DNA from: Chromobacterium phragmitis
GTDB taxonomy: Bacteria; Pseudomonadota; Gammaproteobacteria; Burkholderiales; Chromobacteriaceae
Reading direction: 5' to 3'
Assembly (NCBI RefSeq): GCF_003325475.1
Contig: NZ_CP029495.1
Coordinates: forward strand, 3,596,001-3,660,000
Length of the DNA: 64,000 bases
Part shown: positions 41,141 through 50,088 of the stretch, in pieces
Layout of the letters: each line of letters starts with the position of its first letter
Position numbering within the stretch: the stretch's first letter is position 1
The notes under the pieces: model-generated
What the model was told of the DNA's origin: nothing
Seen by the model: only the letters and a program-made list of their open reading frames with translations
Databases searched by the model: none
Program-made: the position numbers and the translations under genes

Positions 41141-41935
41141 TTACTCCAGCGGCAGCTTCAGCACTTGATCCACGCTGGGTTCGCTCAGGTAGCGGCGCAG
41201 GATCGCGCGCAGCGAGCCGTCGCGGTACATCTTGTGCAGTTCCTGATGCCACAGTTCCGCGGCGGGGCGGTCGAAGCGAGCCTTGCTCAGTGCGATGGAG
41301 CCGGCGATGGTTTCCACGTCGGGGAAGAAATCGCGGACCACGACGATGCGCTCGGCGCGATGAGCCTGCAGCCAGGGATCGTAGCTGATGGGGTGGGCGA
41401 AGATGGCGTCGACCAGGCCGTTGGTGAGCATGCGGTAGAGGTCATCCTCGCTTTCGGCGATCACCAGCTTGCGTTGCTGGATCAGGTCGGCCAGCAGCCG
41501 GTCTTGCGCCGGGCTGTGCCGAAAGCCGCGGATCGCGCCCCAGCGCAAATTGGGCGTTTGAAGCAGCTGCTCCAGCGTGGCGGCCTGCTTGGCGCGGGAC
41601 ATCAGCACCATGTTTTTGCTGTGATTGTATGGATACAGCCATAGATAGCGCTGACGGTCCGGCGTGATCAGCGTCGAGGCCCCGATGTCGGCGGCACCCA
41701 GCTCCAGCAGTTTCAGCGCGCGGATGCGCGGGTAATCGGCTTCGGCGCGGATCGGGCAGTCCAGCCGCTTGGCCAGCTCATGGAGCAGTTCCACGTCGTA
41801 GCCGCGGCCTTGGTGGTAGGCGACGCCGAAGTCGTAGTACGCGAGAGTGAGCGGCCCTTGCGGGCAGGCCGGATTGGGGGCGCCCTGCGCGCAAAAGCCG
41901 GGGAGCAGAAGCAGGCAGCTTGCCAGCCATTTCAT
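41141..41935 (-). CDS. Family 3 periplasmic binding protein, tandem copy 1
   Basis: 264 residues with a signal peptide (MKWLASCLLLLPGFCAQGA). The mature part has the SBP_bac_3 layout: 'GRGYDVELLHELAKRLDCPI', 'LLELGAADIGASTLITPDRQ' and 'LRWGAIRGFRHSPAQDRLL'. The conserved cysteines in 'NPACP' and 'LDCPI' could form a disulfide. It is about 45-55% identical by eye to the next two genes. It probably binds an amino acid or similar small solute, but no ABC permease or ATPase gene is adjacent. It starts 12 nt after copy 2 and ends before a shared terminator. Confidence 0.9.
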   Translation of the reverse strand: MKWLASCLLLLPGFCAQGAPNPACPQGPLTLAYYDFGVAYHQGRGYDVELLHELAKRLDCPIRAEADYPRIRALKLLELGAADIGASTLITPDRQRYLWLYPYNHSKNMVLMSRAKQAATLEQLLQTPNLRWGAIRGFRHSPAQDRLLADLIQQRKLVIAESEDDLYRMLTNGLVDAIFAHPISYDPWLQAHRAERIVVVRDFFPDVETIAGSIALSKARFDRPAAELWHQELHKMYRDGSLRAILRRYLSEPSVDQVLKLPLE

Positions 41936-41947
41936 GATGCTGTCCGT

Positions 41948-42745
41948 TCACTCTATCGGCGCTTGCGTCATCTGCTTGGCCGCGTTGTCGCTGAGAAAGC
42001 GGCGCATGATGTCGTACAAACGGCCTTCCTGATGCATTTTCAGCAGTTCCTGATGCCATTTTTCCGCCGCTTCGCGGCTGAAGCGCGCCTTGCTCAGCGC
42101 CAGGCCGCTGGCGAGCAGGTCGGTCTGCGGGTACAAGTCCAATACCGTGATCTGGCCGGCGTTGGGCAGCTCGCGCAGCCAGCGGCCATAGCTGAACGGC
42201 TGGGCGAAGGCGGCGTTGACGACGCCGCTGCCCAGCATTTTGTACAGATCGTCCTCGTCGGACGCGATCACCACCTTGTGGCGCGCATTCAGCTCTTCCA
42301 GCATCTTGTCCTGGTCCGGACTGTGGTGGTAGCCGCGCACCATGCCCCAACGCAATTCGGCATCGCCCAGTATCGCCGGCAGGGTTCTGCCCTGGATGGC
42401 GGGGCTCAGCAATATCATGTTCTTGGTGTGGTTGTAAGGGTAAATCCACGCGTACTTCAGCCTGTCTGGCGTGGCTAGGGTGGAGGCGCTGACGTCGATC
42501 TGGCCGACCTCCAGCATTTTCAGCGCGCGGGCGCGGGGCATCTCGGTTTCGCTGGCGATGGGGCAGGCCAGGCGGCGGGCGAGTTCGCGCACCAGATCGA
42601 CATCGTATCCTTTGCCGTCGCGGTATGCGGCGCCGAATTTGAAATACCCCACTTTGAGCGGGCCGGAAGGGCAGGCGGGATTGGCCGCGGCCCCGCTGGT
42701 GGCGGAAAACAGCAAGACAAGCAAACATGGAATGTGTCGCCGCAT
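41948..42745 (-). CDS. Family 3 periplasmic binding protein, tandem copy 2
   Basis: 265 residues from the ATG at 42745, chosen because GGAGG lies 11 nt upstream; an ATG at 42763 lacks a ribosome site. The signal peptide is MRRHIPCLLVLLFSATSGAAA. It shares with copies 1 and 3 the 'NPACPSGPLKVGYFKFG' start, 'GKGYDVDLVRELARRLACPI', 'LRWGMVRGYHHSPDQDKML' and the ending 'RLYDIMRRFLSDNAA'. Copies 1 and 2 are probably cotranscribed (12-nt gap). Confidence 0.9.
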   Translation of the reverse strand: MRRHIPCLLVLLFSATSGAAANPACPSGPLKVGYFKFGAAYRDGKGYDVDLVRELARRLACPIASETEMPRARALKMLEVGQIDVSASTLATPDRLKYAWIYPYNHTKNMILLSPAIQGRTLPAILGDAELRWGMVRGYHHSPDQDKMLEELNARHKVVIASDEDDLYKMLGSGVVNAAFAQPFSYGRWLRELPNAGQITVLDLYPQTDLLASGLALSKARFSREAAEKWHQELLKMHQEGRLYDIMRRFLSDNAAKQMTQAPIE

Positions 42746-42930
42746 TTTCTGTATCGCCTCCATATTGCCGCCCGGCTTTCATATTCCACGGCGTTCGCTG
42801 TCCGAAAATCCACACAAGAAACCGCAAGATTCCAGATTTCCGATAGGCTGCGGCTCTTGATGGCGCCATTCGACGAGCATGGCTGCCTTCATCATGGCCG
42901 CAGCTTTGCGCTTGCGTGATTTCTCCATGG

Positions 42931-43737
42931 TCAGGGCACTGGCGAGCGCAGCAGGTAGTCTGCGGTTTCCTCGCTCAGAAAGCGGCGGAAAATCTCATGC
43001 AAGCTTCCATCTCGTGACATTTTTTTCAGTTCGGCGTGCCACAGCTCGGCTGCGGATTCCGGGAACCGTTTTTTGCTGAGCGCCACCCCGCCAGCGGTGG
43101 CTTCGACATCGGGAAACAGATCCAGCACGACGACCTGCTTGCGAATGCTGGGCTCCCTTAGCCAGTCGTCATAACTGGTCGGGTGCGCGAGCGCGCCGGT
43201 GATGACGCCTGTCGCCAGCATTTTGTACAAATCATTCTCATCGATGGCCTGCACGATTTTGTTTCGCGTGGCGAGCTCTGCCAGCAGTTGGTCTTGCATC
43301 GGACTGAATTTCCAGCCGCGGATCACGCCCCAACGAAGCTTGGGGTCGTTCGGCAAGGATGCCAGGGAGCGGGCCTGCACTTCCGTGCGCAGCAGGACCA
43401 TGCTCTTGCTGTGCTTGTAAGTGTAGATCCAGGCGTATTGGAGACGCTCCGGCGTCGGGGTGGCGGAAGTGGCGATGTCGATTTCGCCGACTTGCAGCAT
43501 CTTGAGAGTGCGAACCCACGGAAAGACGGTTTCGCTGGCGATGGGGCAACGCAGGCGGCGGGCCAGCTCCCTTACCAGGTCCACGTCATAGCCCCGACCG
43601 TCGCGGTAGGCCAGGCCGTATTCGTAAAATCCCACTTTCAGCGGCCCGGAGGGGCAGGCGGGATTGCTTTCCGCCGCATGGGCAAAGGATAGGAGCCATA
43701 ACAGGCCGGCAACGGCAAGTCGGTAGATTCGCTGCAT
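42931..43737 (-). CDS. Family 3 periplasmic binding protein, tandem copy 3
   Basis: 268 residues. The start at 43737 gives the signal peptide MQRIYRLAVAGLLWLLSFAHA. The same framework as copies 1 and 2 is seen: 'NPACPSGPLKVGFYEYGLAY', 'GRGYDVDLVRELARRLRCPI', 'LRWGVIRGWKFSPMQDQLLA'. It is closest to copy 2 in the N-terminal part. A 185-nt gap to copy 2 leaves room for a separate promoter. With no transporter genes nearby, these proteins may feed a remote permease or act as solute sensors. Confidence 0.9.
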   Translation of the reverse strand: MQRIYRLAVAGLLWLLSFAHAAESNPACPSGPLKVGFYEYGLAYRDGRGYDVDLVRELARRLRCPIASETVFPWVRTLKMLQVGEIDIATSATPTPERLQYAWIYTYKHSKSMVLLRTEVQARSLASLPNDPKLRWGVIRGWKFSPMQDQLLAELATRNKIVQAIDENDLYKMLATGVITGALAHPTSYDDWLREPSIRKQVVVLDLFPDVEATAGGVALSKKRFPESAAELWHAELKKMSRDGSLHEIFRRFLSEETADYLLRSPVP

Positions 43738-43935
43738 GCTAATGCGCCACCTGGAAGTCTTGATTTCAATCATAGCCGGGTTGTCGGCGGCTGCTACCCC
43801 GGCGGGTGGAGGCAAGGATGCTTGCCGCGTCGGCGCGGCGGTTTGGGGCGGGGAAGGAGATGGGCGGCATTGGCGCTTCGCGATGCGGCGCGGCCGAGGC
43901 GGCCGGCCAGGACTGAGCCCGGCCGGCGCGAAGGG

Positions 43936-45423
43936 TTACAGCTTGATCAGCGTGCTTTTCAGCTCGGTGTATTTTTCCAGCGCGTGCAGAGACTTGTCGC
44001 GGCCGTTGCCGGATTGCTTGTAGCCGCCGAAGGGGAAGTTCATGTCGCCGCCTTCGTCGTAGCAATTGACCCACACGGTGCCGGCGCGCAGGCGGCGCGC
44101 CACCTGGTGGGCGGTGCTGACGTTGGAGGTCCATACCGCCGCGCCCAGGCCGTAGGCGGTGTCGTTGGCGATGCGCACGGCGTCGTCCAGCTCGCTGAAG
44201 GTGATCACCGACAGCACCGGGCCGAAGATTTCCTCGCGGCAGATGGTCAGGTCTTCGCTCGGGCAGTCGAAGGCGGTGGGTTCGATGAACAGGCCCTTGT
44301 CGGTGTGCACGGCCTTGCCGCCCAGCAGCAGGTTGGCGCCTTCGCTCAGGCCTTTGTCGATGTAGTTCAGCACTTTGCGGTACTGGATTTCGTCGACGAT
44401 GGCGCCCATGCCGGTGGCCGGGTCGAGCGGATCGCCGGGGAAGAAGCCGGCGGCGGCCTTCTTGAACTCTTCGAGGAAGCGTTCCTTGACGTCTTTGTGC
44501 ACCAGCACGCGCGAGCCGGCGGTGCAGACCTCGCCCATGTTGTAGAAGATGCCGACGGCCGCGGCGCTCGCGGCGCGGGGGATGTCCGGGCAGTCCGCCA
44601 GGATGATGTTGGGCGACTTGCCGCCCAGCTCCAGCCACGCGCGCTTCAGATTGGACTGGGCGGCGTAGCCGGCTATCAGCTTGCCGACGGCGGTGGAGCC
44701 GGTGAAGGCGACGCAGTCCACGTCCATGTGCAGCGCCAGCAGGCGGCCGACGTCGCCGGCGCCCGGCAGCACCTGGAAGATGCCGTCCGGGATGCCGGCC
44801 TGCTTGGCCAGCGCGGCGACGCGGATCGCGGTCAGCGGCGACTTTTCCGACGGCTTGACGATGACGGCGTTGCCGGCGGCCAACGCCGGGCCGAACTTCC
44901 AGCTGGCCATCATGATGGGGAAATTCCACGGCACCACGGCAGCCACCACGCCTACCGGCTCGCGTGTCACCAGGCCCACCAGCTTGGGATCGACCGGCGC
45001 CACTTCGCCGCCTACCTTGTCGATCGCCTCGGCGAACCATTCCACGCAATAGGCGGCGTTGGGGAGGTCGACGGCGGTGGTGTCGCCGATGGGTTTGCCC
45101 ACGTCCAGCGTTTCCAGCAGCGCCAGCTCGTCGGCATGCTCGTTGATCAGCGCGCCGAAGCGCTTGAGCGTGGCGGCGCGCTTCGCCGGCGCGAGTCCGG
45201 ACCAGACGCCGGACTCGAACGCGCGGCGGGCGGCCTTGACCGCCGCCTCCACATCGGCTTCGCCGCAATGGGCGACCTCGGCCAGCTTGGCGCCGTTGGC
45301 GGGGTTGACACAATCGAAGCGCTTGCCTTCGGCGGCGTCTCGATATTCGCCGTTGATGAAGGCGCGACCTTCAATTTTCAGTTCTGCTGCAAATTGCTTC
45401 CATTCGGCGTGACTGCGGGCCAT
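43936..45423 (-). CDS. puuC: Gamma-glutamyl-gamma-aminobutyraldehyde dehydrogenase (PuuC-like)
   Basis: 495 residues, NAD(P)-dependent aldehyde dehydrogenase. The start at 45423 follows GAGGAG. Catalytic C300 ('YNMGEVCTAGSR') and general base E265 ('WLELGGKSPN') are present, with the cofactor motif 'FTGSTAVGK' and 'PWNFPIMMASWKFGPALAAG'. The context with puuR, puuD and puuA on both sides points to PuuC, which oxidises gamma-glutamyl-aminobutyraldehyde to gamma-glutamyl-GABA, although related aldehydes are also likely substrates. It is on the minus strand downstream of puuR and the VOC gene. Confidence 0.92.
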   Translation of the reverse strand: MARSHAEWKQFAAELKIEGRAFINGEYRDAAEGKRFDCVNPANGAKLAEVAHCGEADVEAAVKAARRAFESGVWSGLAPAKRAATLKRFGALINEHADELALLETLDVGKPIGDTTAVDLPNAAYCVEWFAEAIDKVGGEVAPVDPKLVGLVTREPVGVVAAVVPWNFPIMMASWKFGPALAAGNAVIVKPSEKSPLTAIRVAALAKQAGIPDGIFQVLPGAGDVGRLLALHMDVDCVAFTGSTAVGKLIAGYAAQSNLKRAWLELGGKSPNIILADCPDIPRAASAAAVGIFYNMGEVCTAGSRVLVHKDVKERFLEEFKKAAAGFFPGDPLDPATGMGAIVDEIQYRKVLNYIDKGLSEGANLLLGGKAVHTDKGLFIEPTAFDCPSEDLTICREEIFGPVLSVITFSELDDAVRIANDTAYGLGAAVWTSNVSTAHQVARRLRAGTVWVNCYDEGGDMNFPFGGYKQSGNGRDKSLHALEKYTELKSTLIKL

Positions 45424-45455
45424 GCTGCTCTCCTCGTCGAGTGATGTTGTTGCGT

Positions 45456-45848
45456 TCAGGCTGAAACGGGACTGCAAATTTCAATCAGCGCGCCGTCGGG
45501 CGCGCGCAGGTAGGATACCGTTTGCCCCCAAGGCTTCCGCTTGGGCGCGGACAGTTCGGCCGCGCCGTGGGCCAGCGCTTTCGCGTGGGCGGCGGCCACG
45601 TCGTCGGCGATCAGGCCGATTTCCATGCCCAGCGGCCGGGCGGACTCGCTGGCGCGGACATGGCCGTCGGGCAGGTTGCCGGCGGCCAGTTCGTGCTGGG
45701 CGAAGGACAGCGTGGTTTCTCCGGTATCCAGCTCGCCGTAGGCGCCGGATTCGTGCAGGAATTTGCGCTTGAAGCCGAAGGCGGCTTCGAAAAAGCGCAG
45801 CGAGGCCGGCACATCCGGGACGTAAATGATGGTGTAGGCCAGCTTCAA
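45456..45848 (-). CDS. VOC/glyoxalase-fold protein
   Basis: 130 residues: 'MKLAYTIIYVPDVPASLRFF' then 'EAAFGFKRKFLHESGAYGEL', and the end 'SYLRAPDGALIEICSPVSA' with the metal-site Glu. It is a single vicinal-oxygen-chelate unit, as in glyoxalase I or bleomycin-resistance-like proteins. Its position between puuR and puuC suggests detoxification of an aldehyde-type by-product, but the substrate is unknown. Confidence 0.88.
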   Translation of the reverse strand: MKLAYTIIYVPDVPASLRFFEAAFGFKRKFLHESGAYGELDTGETTLSFAQHELAAGNLPDGHVRASESARPLGMEIGLIADDVAAAHAKALAHGAAELSAPKRKPWGQTVSYLRAPDGALIEICSPVSA

Positions 45849-45861
45849 AATGTCTTCCCTT

Positions 45862-46407
45862 TTAAAAGGTGGGCGGCGAGCTGGCGCTCACCATTTCACA
45901 GATGTCGTCGCCGACGTTGCGGAAGCGGTGAGGCAGCTTGCTGTCGAAGTAGTAGGCGTCGCCCGGCCCCAGCACGCGGCTTTCATTGCCCACCGTCACT
46001 TCTATGCTGCCGCGTATCACCACGCCGCCTTCCTGGCCCTCGTGCACCAGCATGTCCGGGCCGGTGTCGGCGCCGGGCAGGTAGCGTTCGCGCAGGATGG
46101 CGATGTCGCGCTTGTCGTGGGCGGTGCCCACCAGCATCAAGTTGATGTCTTCGTTGCCGAGGTTGGGCAGCTCGTCCGCCTGGTAGAACACTCGGGGCTG
46201 CGCCGGCTCGGCGTCGAAAGTGAAGAATTCTGCCAGGGTTATCGGCAGCCCTTCCAGTACCTTCTTGAGGGAACTGACCGAAGGGCTTACCCGGTTTTGC
46301 TCAATCAGCGAGATGGTGCCGTTGGTGACGCCCGCGCGTTTGGCCAGCTCTCTTTGCGACAAGCCGAACCGTGTCCTGACCATTCTCAAGCGTGCGCCGA
46401 CATCCAT
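45862..46407 (-). CDS. puuR: Transcriptional regulator with HTH and cupin domains (PuuR-like)
   Basis: 181 residues. The XRE helix-turn-helix spans about residues 5-60 ('LGLSQRELAKRAGVTNGTIS' region, seen as 'FGLSQRELAKRAGVTNGTIS'). The C-terminal cupin (about 105-180) contains 'GQEGGVVIRGSIEVTVGNES' and 'GDAYYFDSKLPHRFRN'. The size and domain order match PuuR, the putrescine-responsive repressor. It is divergent from ald with a 213-nt gap that should carry its operators for both arms of the locus. Confidence 0.93.
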   Translation of the reverse strand: MDVGARLRMVRTRFGLSQRELAKRAGVTNGTISLIEQNRVSPSVSSLKKVLEGLPITLAEFFTFDAEPAQPRVFYQADELPNLGNEDINLMLVGTAHDKRDIAILRERYLPGADTGPDMLVHEGQEGGVVIRGSIEVTVGNESRVLGPGDAYYFDSKLPHRFRNVGDDICEMVSASSPPTF

Positions 46408-46620
46408 TCTTCCTGCTCCATCAATATGTTAATAATTTTAGACAACTGCGGCATTGTAGCGCGTGTAGAGGTAAATTTGCTTGCTGCGTCGCAAAATCGA
46501 ATATCTTTGCAAGGGTGAGGTTTTATAGTCAGAATCAAGTTGAAAGGGCAAGCGCGATGTGAATTTTCTTAAACGGCGCTTGCCAGTCAGCGCAGCACGG
46601 ATAACCAGTTGGAGGCGACT

Positions 46621-47745
46621 ATGTTGATCGGCGTTCCGAAGGAAATCAAAAACCATGAGTACCGCGTGGGTCTGACCCCGTCCGGTGCCCGCGAGCTGGT
46701 GGCGCACGGGCACAAGGTACTGGTGCAGACCCACGCGGGTCTCGCGATTGGCTTCACCGACGAGCAGTACATCCAGGCGGGCGCGTCCATCGCCTCCAAT
46801 GCCGACGAGGTGTTCGAGCGCGCCGAGATGATCGTCAAGGTCAAGGAGCCGCAGCCGGTGGAGTGCCGGATGCTGCGTCCGGGCCAAATCCTCTTCACAT
46901 ACCTGCACCTGGCGCCGGACCCGGAGCAGACCAAGCTGCTGATCGAGTCCGACGCCATCGCCATCGCCTACGAAACCGTCACCGACGAGCGCGGCGGCCT
47001 GCCGCTGTTGGCGCCGATGTCCGAAGTGGCAGGCCGCATGGCGATCCAAGCCGGCGCGCACGCGCTGGAAAAGGCGCAGGGCGGCCGCGGCGTGTTGCTG
47101 GGCGGCGTGCCCGGCGTGGCCCCGGCCAAGGTGGTGGTGATCGGCGGCGGCGTGGTGGGGTTGAATGCCGCGCGGATGGCGATGGGCGCCGGCGCCGACG
47201 TCGCTATTCTCGACAAATCCCTGAGCCGGCTCAAAGAGATCGACATGGTGTTCGGCGGCCGCATCAAGACCTTGATGTCCAACGGCGCCAACATCGACGA
47301 CAGCATCCGCGACGCCGATCTGGTGATCGGCGCGGTGCTGATTCCCGGCGCGGCCGCGCCCAAGCTGGTGACGCGCGCGATGCTGAAGACGATGAAGCCG
47401 GGCGCGGTGCTGGTGGACGTGGCGATAGACCAGGGCGGTTGTTTCGAAACCAGTCGCGCCACCACGCATCAGGACCCGATCTATACCGTGGACGGCATCG
47501 TCCATTACTGCGTGGCCAACATGCCGGGCGGCGTCGCCCGCACCTCCACCCAGGCGCTGACCAACGCCACCTTGCCATACACGCTGGAACTGGCCAACAA
47601 GGGCTGGCGCCAGGCGCTGCTGGACAACGCCCATCTGCGCAACGGCCTCAATGTCTGCCGCGGACGGGTCACCTACCAGGCGGTGGCGCAGGATCTTGGC
47701 CACGCTTACATCGACCCGATAGAGGCCATCAAGGCCGCAAGCTGA
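46621..47745 (+). CDS. ald: Alanine dehydrogenase
   Basis: 374 residues. 'MLIGVPKEIKNHEYRVGLTP' is the standard start; the NAD-binding segment is 'VVVIGGGVVGLNAARMAMGA' and substrate-site residues are seen in 'KVKEPQPVE' and 'TYLHLAP'. It interconverts L-alanine and pyruvate plus ammonia. In this locus it could recycle alanine made by the pyruvate-using transaminase downstream. puuD starts 18 nt after its stop. Confidence 0.96.
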   Translation: MLIGVPKEIKNHEYRVGLTPSGARELVAHGHKVLVQTHAGLAIGFTDEQYIQAGASIASNADEVFERAEMIVKVKEPQPVECRMLRPGQILFTYLHLAPDPEQTKLLIESDAIAIAYETVTDERGGLPLLAPMSEVAGRMAIQAGAHALEKAQGGRGVLLGGVPGVAPAKVVVIGGGVVGLNAARMAMGAGADVAILDKSLSRLKEIDMVFGGRIKTLMSNGANIDDSIRDADLVIGAVLIPGAAAPKLVTRAMLKTMKPGAVLVDVAIDQGGCFETSRATTHQDPIYTVDGIVHYCVANMPGGVARTSTQALTNATLPYTLELANKGWRQALLDNAHLRNGLNVCRGRVTYQAVAQDLGHAYIDPIEAIKAAS

Positions 47746-47762
47746 TAGGAGCGCAGCAAGCC

Positions 47763-48518
47763 ATGTCGCAAGCAATGATAGGCATCCCGTGTGATCTGAA
47801 AATGATCGGCCTGCTGCCGTTCCACGCGGCGGGCGACAAGTACATCGCCGCGGCGGCCGGCGGCGCGGGCGGCCTGCCGGTGTTGATCCCGTCGCTGGGC
47901 GACGACGCGCTGTTGCGCGCCACGCTGGCGACGCTGGACGGCGTGTTGCTGCCGGGCTCGCCATCCAATGTGGAGCCGCATCACTATGGCGGGCCGGCCA
48001 GCCGCCAGGGCACGCTGCATGATCCGAGGCGTGACGCCACGACCCTGCCGCTGATCCGCCTGGCGCTGGAGGAGGGGGTGCCGCTGCTGGGCATCTGCCG
48101 AGGCTTCCAGGAGATCAACGTCGCGCTGGGCGGCGAATTGCACCAGCATGTGCAGGAAGAGCCGGGCCTGCGCGATCACCGCGAGGCGGAAGGCGACGAC
48201 ATCGCCGCGATGTACGCGCCGGCGCACCGGGTGGACTTCGTCGAAGGCGGCTTGCTGGCCGAGTGGTCCGGCGCGCGGGAGGCGATGGTCAATTCCTTGC
48301 ATCAGCAGGGCATCAAGCGGCTGGCGCCCAGTCTGATCGCCGAGGCGCATGCCGAGGATGGCCTGGTGGAGGCTTACCGGGTCCGCAATTCCAAGGGTTT
48401 CGCCTTTGCCGTGCAATGGCATCCGGAATGGCTGTACTGGGACAATCCGCTGTCGCTTGCCATTTTCCACGCTTTCGGCGAGGCCTGCCGGGCCAGGAGG
48501 GAAAGCCGCAAGGGATGA
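47763..48518 (+). CDS. puuD: Gamma-glutamyl-GABA hydrolase (PuuD)
   Basis: 251 residues of the class I glutamine amidotransferase-like peptidase C26 family. The triad is C112 in 'LLGICRGFQEINVALGG' and H220/E222 in 'FAVQWHPEWLYWDN'. The segment 'LPGSPSNVEPHHYGG' is typical of PuuD. It releases GABA from gamma-glutamyl-GABA, the last step of the glutamylated putrescine route. puuA follows 112 nt later. Confidence 0.94.
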   Translation: MSQAMIGIPCDLKMIGLLPFHAAGDKYIAAAAGGAGGLPVLIPSLGDDALLRATLATLDGVLLPGSPSNVEPHHYGGPASRQGTLHDPRRDATTLPLIRLALEEGVPLLGICRGFQEINVALGGELHQHVQEEPGLRDHREAEGDDIAAMYAPAHRVDFVEGGLLAEWSGAREAMVNSLHQQGIKRLAPSLIAEAHAEDGLVEAYRVRNSKGFAFAVQWHPEWLYWDNPLSLAIFHAFGEACRARRESRKG

Positions 48519-48629
48519 ATCCCATGCGCGCCGGACGAGGAACCCGGCGCGAGTCTCGATGACTCATAAAGTAGCACCTCCCGATCCAGAGCCGCTGCCA
48601 GCGGCCGGGGAGACCATAGAGGAAGCGTT

Positions 48630-49964
48630 ATGAATCACCAGATCAACGAGTGGTTGCGAGAGCACCGCATCACCGAAGTGGAATGCATCGTGCCGGACAT
48701 GACCGGCATCGCGCGCGGCAAGATCGTGCCCAAGGACAAGTTCGTTTCCGATCCGGAAATGCGCCTGCCCGAGGCGGTGCTGATCCAGACCGTGACCGGC
48801 GACTATCCCGACGACAGCTTGCTGGACCTGACCGACCCCGACATGGTGCTGGAGCCCGATCCGAACACGCTGCGCTACGTGCCGTGGGCGGTGGACCCTA
48901 CCGCGCAGCTGATCTATGACTGCTGCCGCGCCGACGGCAGCCCGGTGGACGTGGCGCCGCGCAACGTGCTCAAGCGCGTGCTGGGCCTGTTCGACGAAAT
49001 GGGCCTGGAGCCGGTGCTGGCGCCGGAGATGGAGTTCTACCTGCTGTCGCCCAATCCCGATCCCGACATCCCGCTGGCCGCGCCGATCGGCCGCACCGGC
49101 AGGGCGGAATTCGGCCGCCGCTCATACTCGATCGACGCGGTCAACGAGTTCGATCCATTGTTCGAGGACATCTACGATTACTGTCACGCGCAGAATCTGG
49201 AAGTGGACACGCTGATCCACGAGATCGGCACCGCGCAGATGGAGATCAACTTCCTGCACGGCAACCCGCTGGACCTGGCCGACCAGGTGTTCCTGTTCAA
49301 GCGCACCGTGCGCGAGGCCGCGTTTCGCCACAATATGTACGCCACTTTCATGGCTAAACCGATGGAGAACGAACCGGGCAGCGCCATGCACATCCACCAG
49401 AGCGTGGTGGACAAGAATACCGGCCGCAACGTGTTCACCAACGAAGACGGCAGCCCGTCCGACATCTTCTTCCATTTCATCGCCGGCCTGCAGAAATACA
49501 TTCCGCAGACCATGCCGCTGTTCGCTCCCTACGTGAACTCATTCCGTCGTTTGTCTCGCTACACCGCGGCGCCGACCAATGTCGAATGGGGTTACGACAA
49601 CCGCACCGTCGGCTTGCGCATCCCGCATTCGTCTCCGGCCGCGCGCCGCATCGAAAACCGGGTGCCGGGCGTGGACGTCAATCCTTACATCGCCATTGCC
49701 GCCACCCTGGCTTGCGGCTATCTGGGCATGGTCAACAAGCTGCAACCTACCGAGCCCAGGCAGACCGACGCCTACGAACTGCCTTACCAGTTTCCCAACA
49801 GCTCGGAGGAGTCGCTGCTGCAGCTGGCGGGCTGCCATGAGATCGCCGAGGTGTTGGGGCCGCGCTTCGTCAAGATGTACGTGGCGATGAAGGAGAAGGA
49901 GTTTTCCGAGTATTTCCGCGTGATCAGCCCGTGGGAGCGCAAGTTCCTGCTGCTGCACGTGTGA
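48630..49964 (+). CDS. puuA: Gamma-glutamylputrescine synthetase (PuuA)
   Basis: 444 residues, glutamine-synthetase superfamily. 'VPDMTGIARGKIVPKDKFVS' is the typical N-terminal strand; ATP and metal sites are seen in 'PEMEFYLLSPNPD', 'QMEINFLHGNPLDLADQ', 'PGSAMHIHQSVVD' and 'NRTVGLRIPHSSPAARRIEN'. It links glutamate to putrescine or a related amine using ATP, the first step of the Puu pathway. In the plus-strand arm ald-puuD-puuA-transaminase. Confidence 0.95.
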   Translation: MNHQINEWLREHRITEVECIVPDMTGIARGKIVPKDKFVSDPEMRLPEAVLIQTVTGDYPDDSLLDLTDPDMVLEPDPNTLRYVPWAVDPTAQLIYDCCRADGSPVDVAPRNVLKRVLGLFDEMGLEPVLAPEMEFYLLSPNPDPDIPLAAPIGRTGRAEFGRRSYSIDAVNEFDPLFEDIYDYCHAQNLEVDTLIHEIGTAQMEINFLHGNPLDLADQVFLFKRTVREAAFRHNMYATFMAKPMENEPGSAMHIHQSVVDKNTGRNVFTNEDGSPSDIFFHFIAGLQKYIPQTMPLFAPYVNSFRRLSRYTAAPTNVEWGYDNRTVGLRIPHSSPAARRIENRVPGVDVNPYIAIAATLACGYLGMVNKLQPTEPRQTDAYELPYQFPNSSEESLLQLAGCHEIAEVLGPRFVKMYVAMKEKEFSEYFRVISPWERKFLLLHV

Positions 49965-50088
49965 TGCGCGGAGATTCGGCTCGCGGTTAGAATCGCGGAA
50001 CAGACAGGACAAACGAATAGAACGACGCCGCAGGCGCAGAAGGGGTGGGCAAGGGCCCGCCTCGCCGGAGAAAACGGGAAGGATTGTT

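Noticed and set aside
43822..45444. 540-codon plus-strand open frame opposite puuC
   Set aside because: Shadow frame of an aldehyde dehydrogenase with complete catalytic residues.
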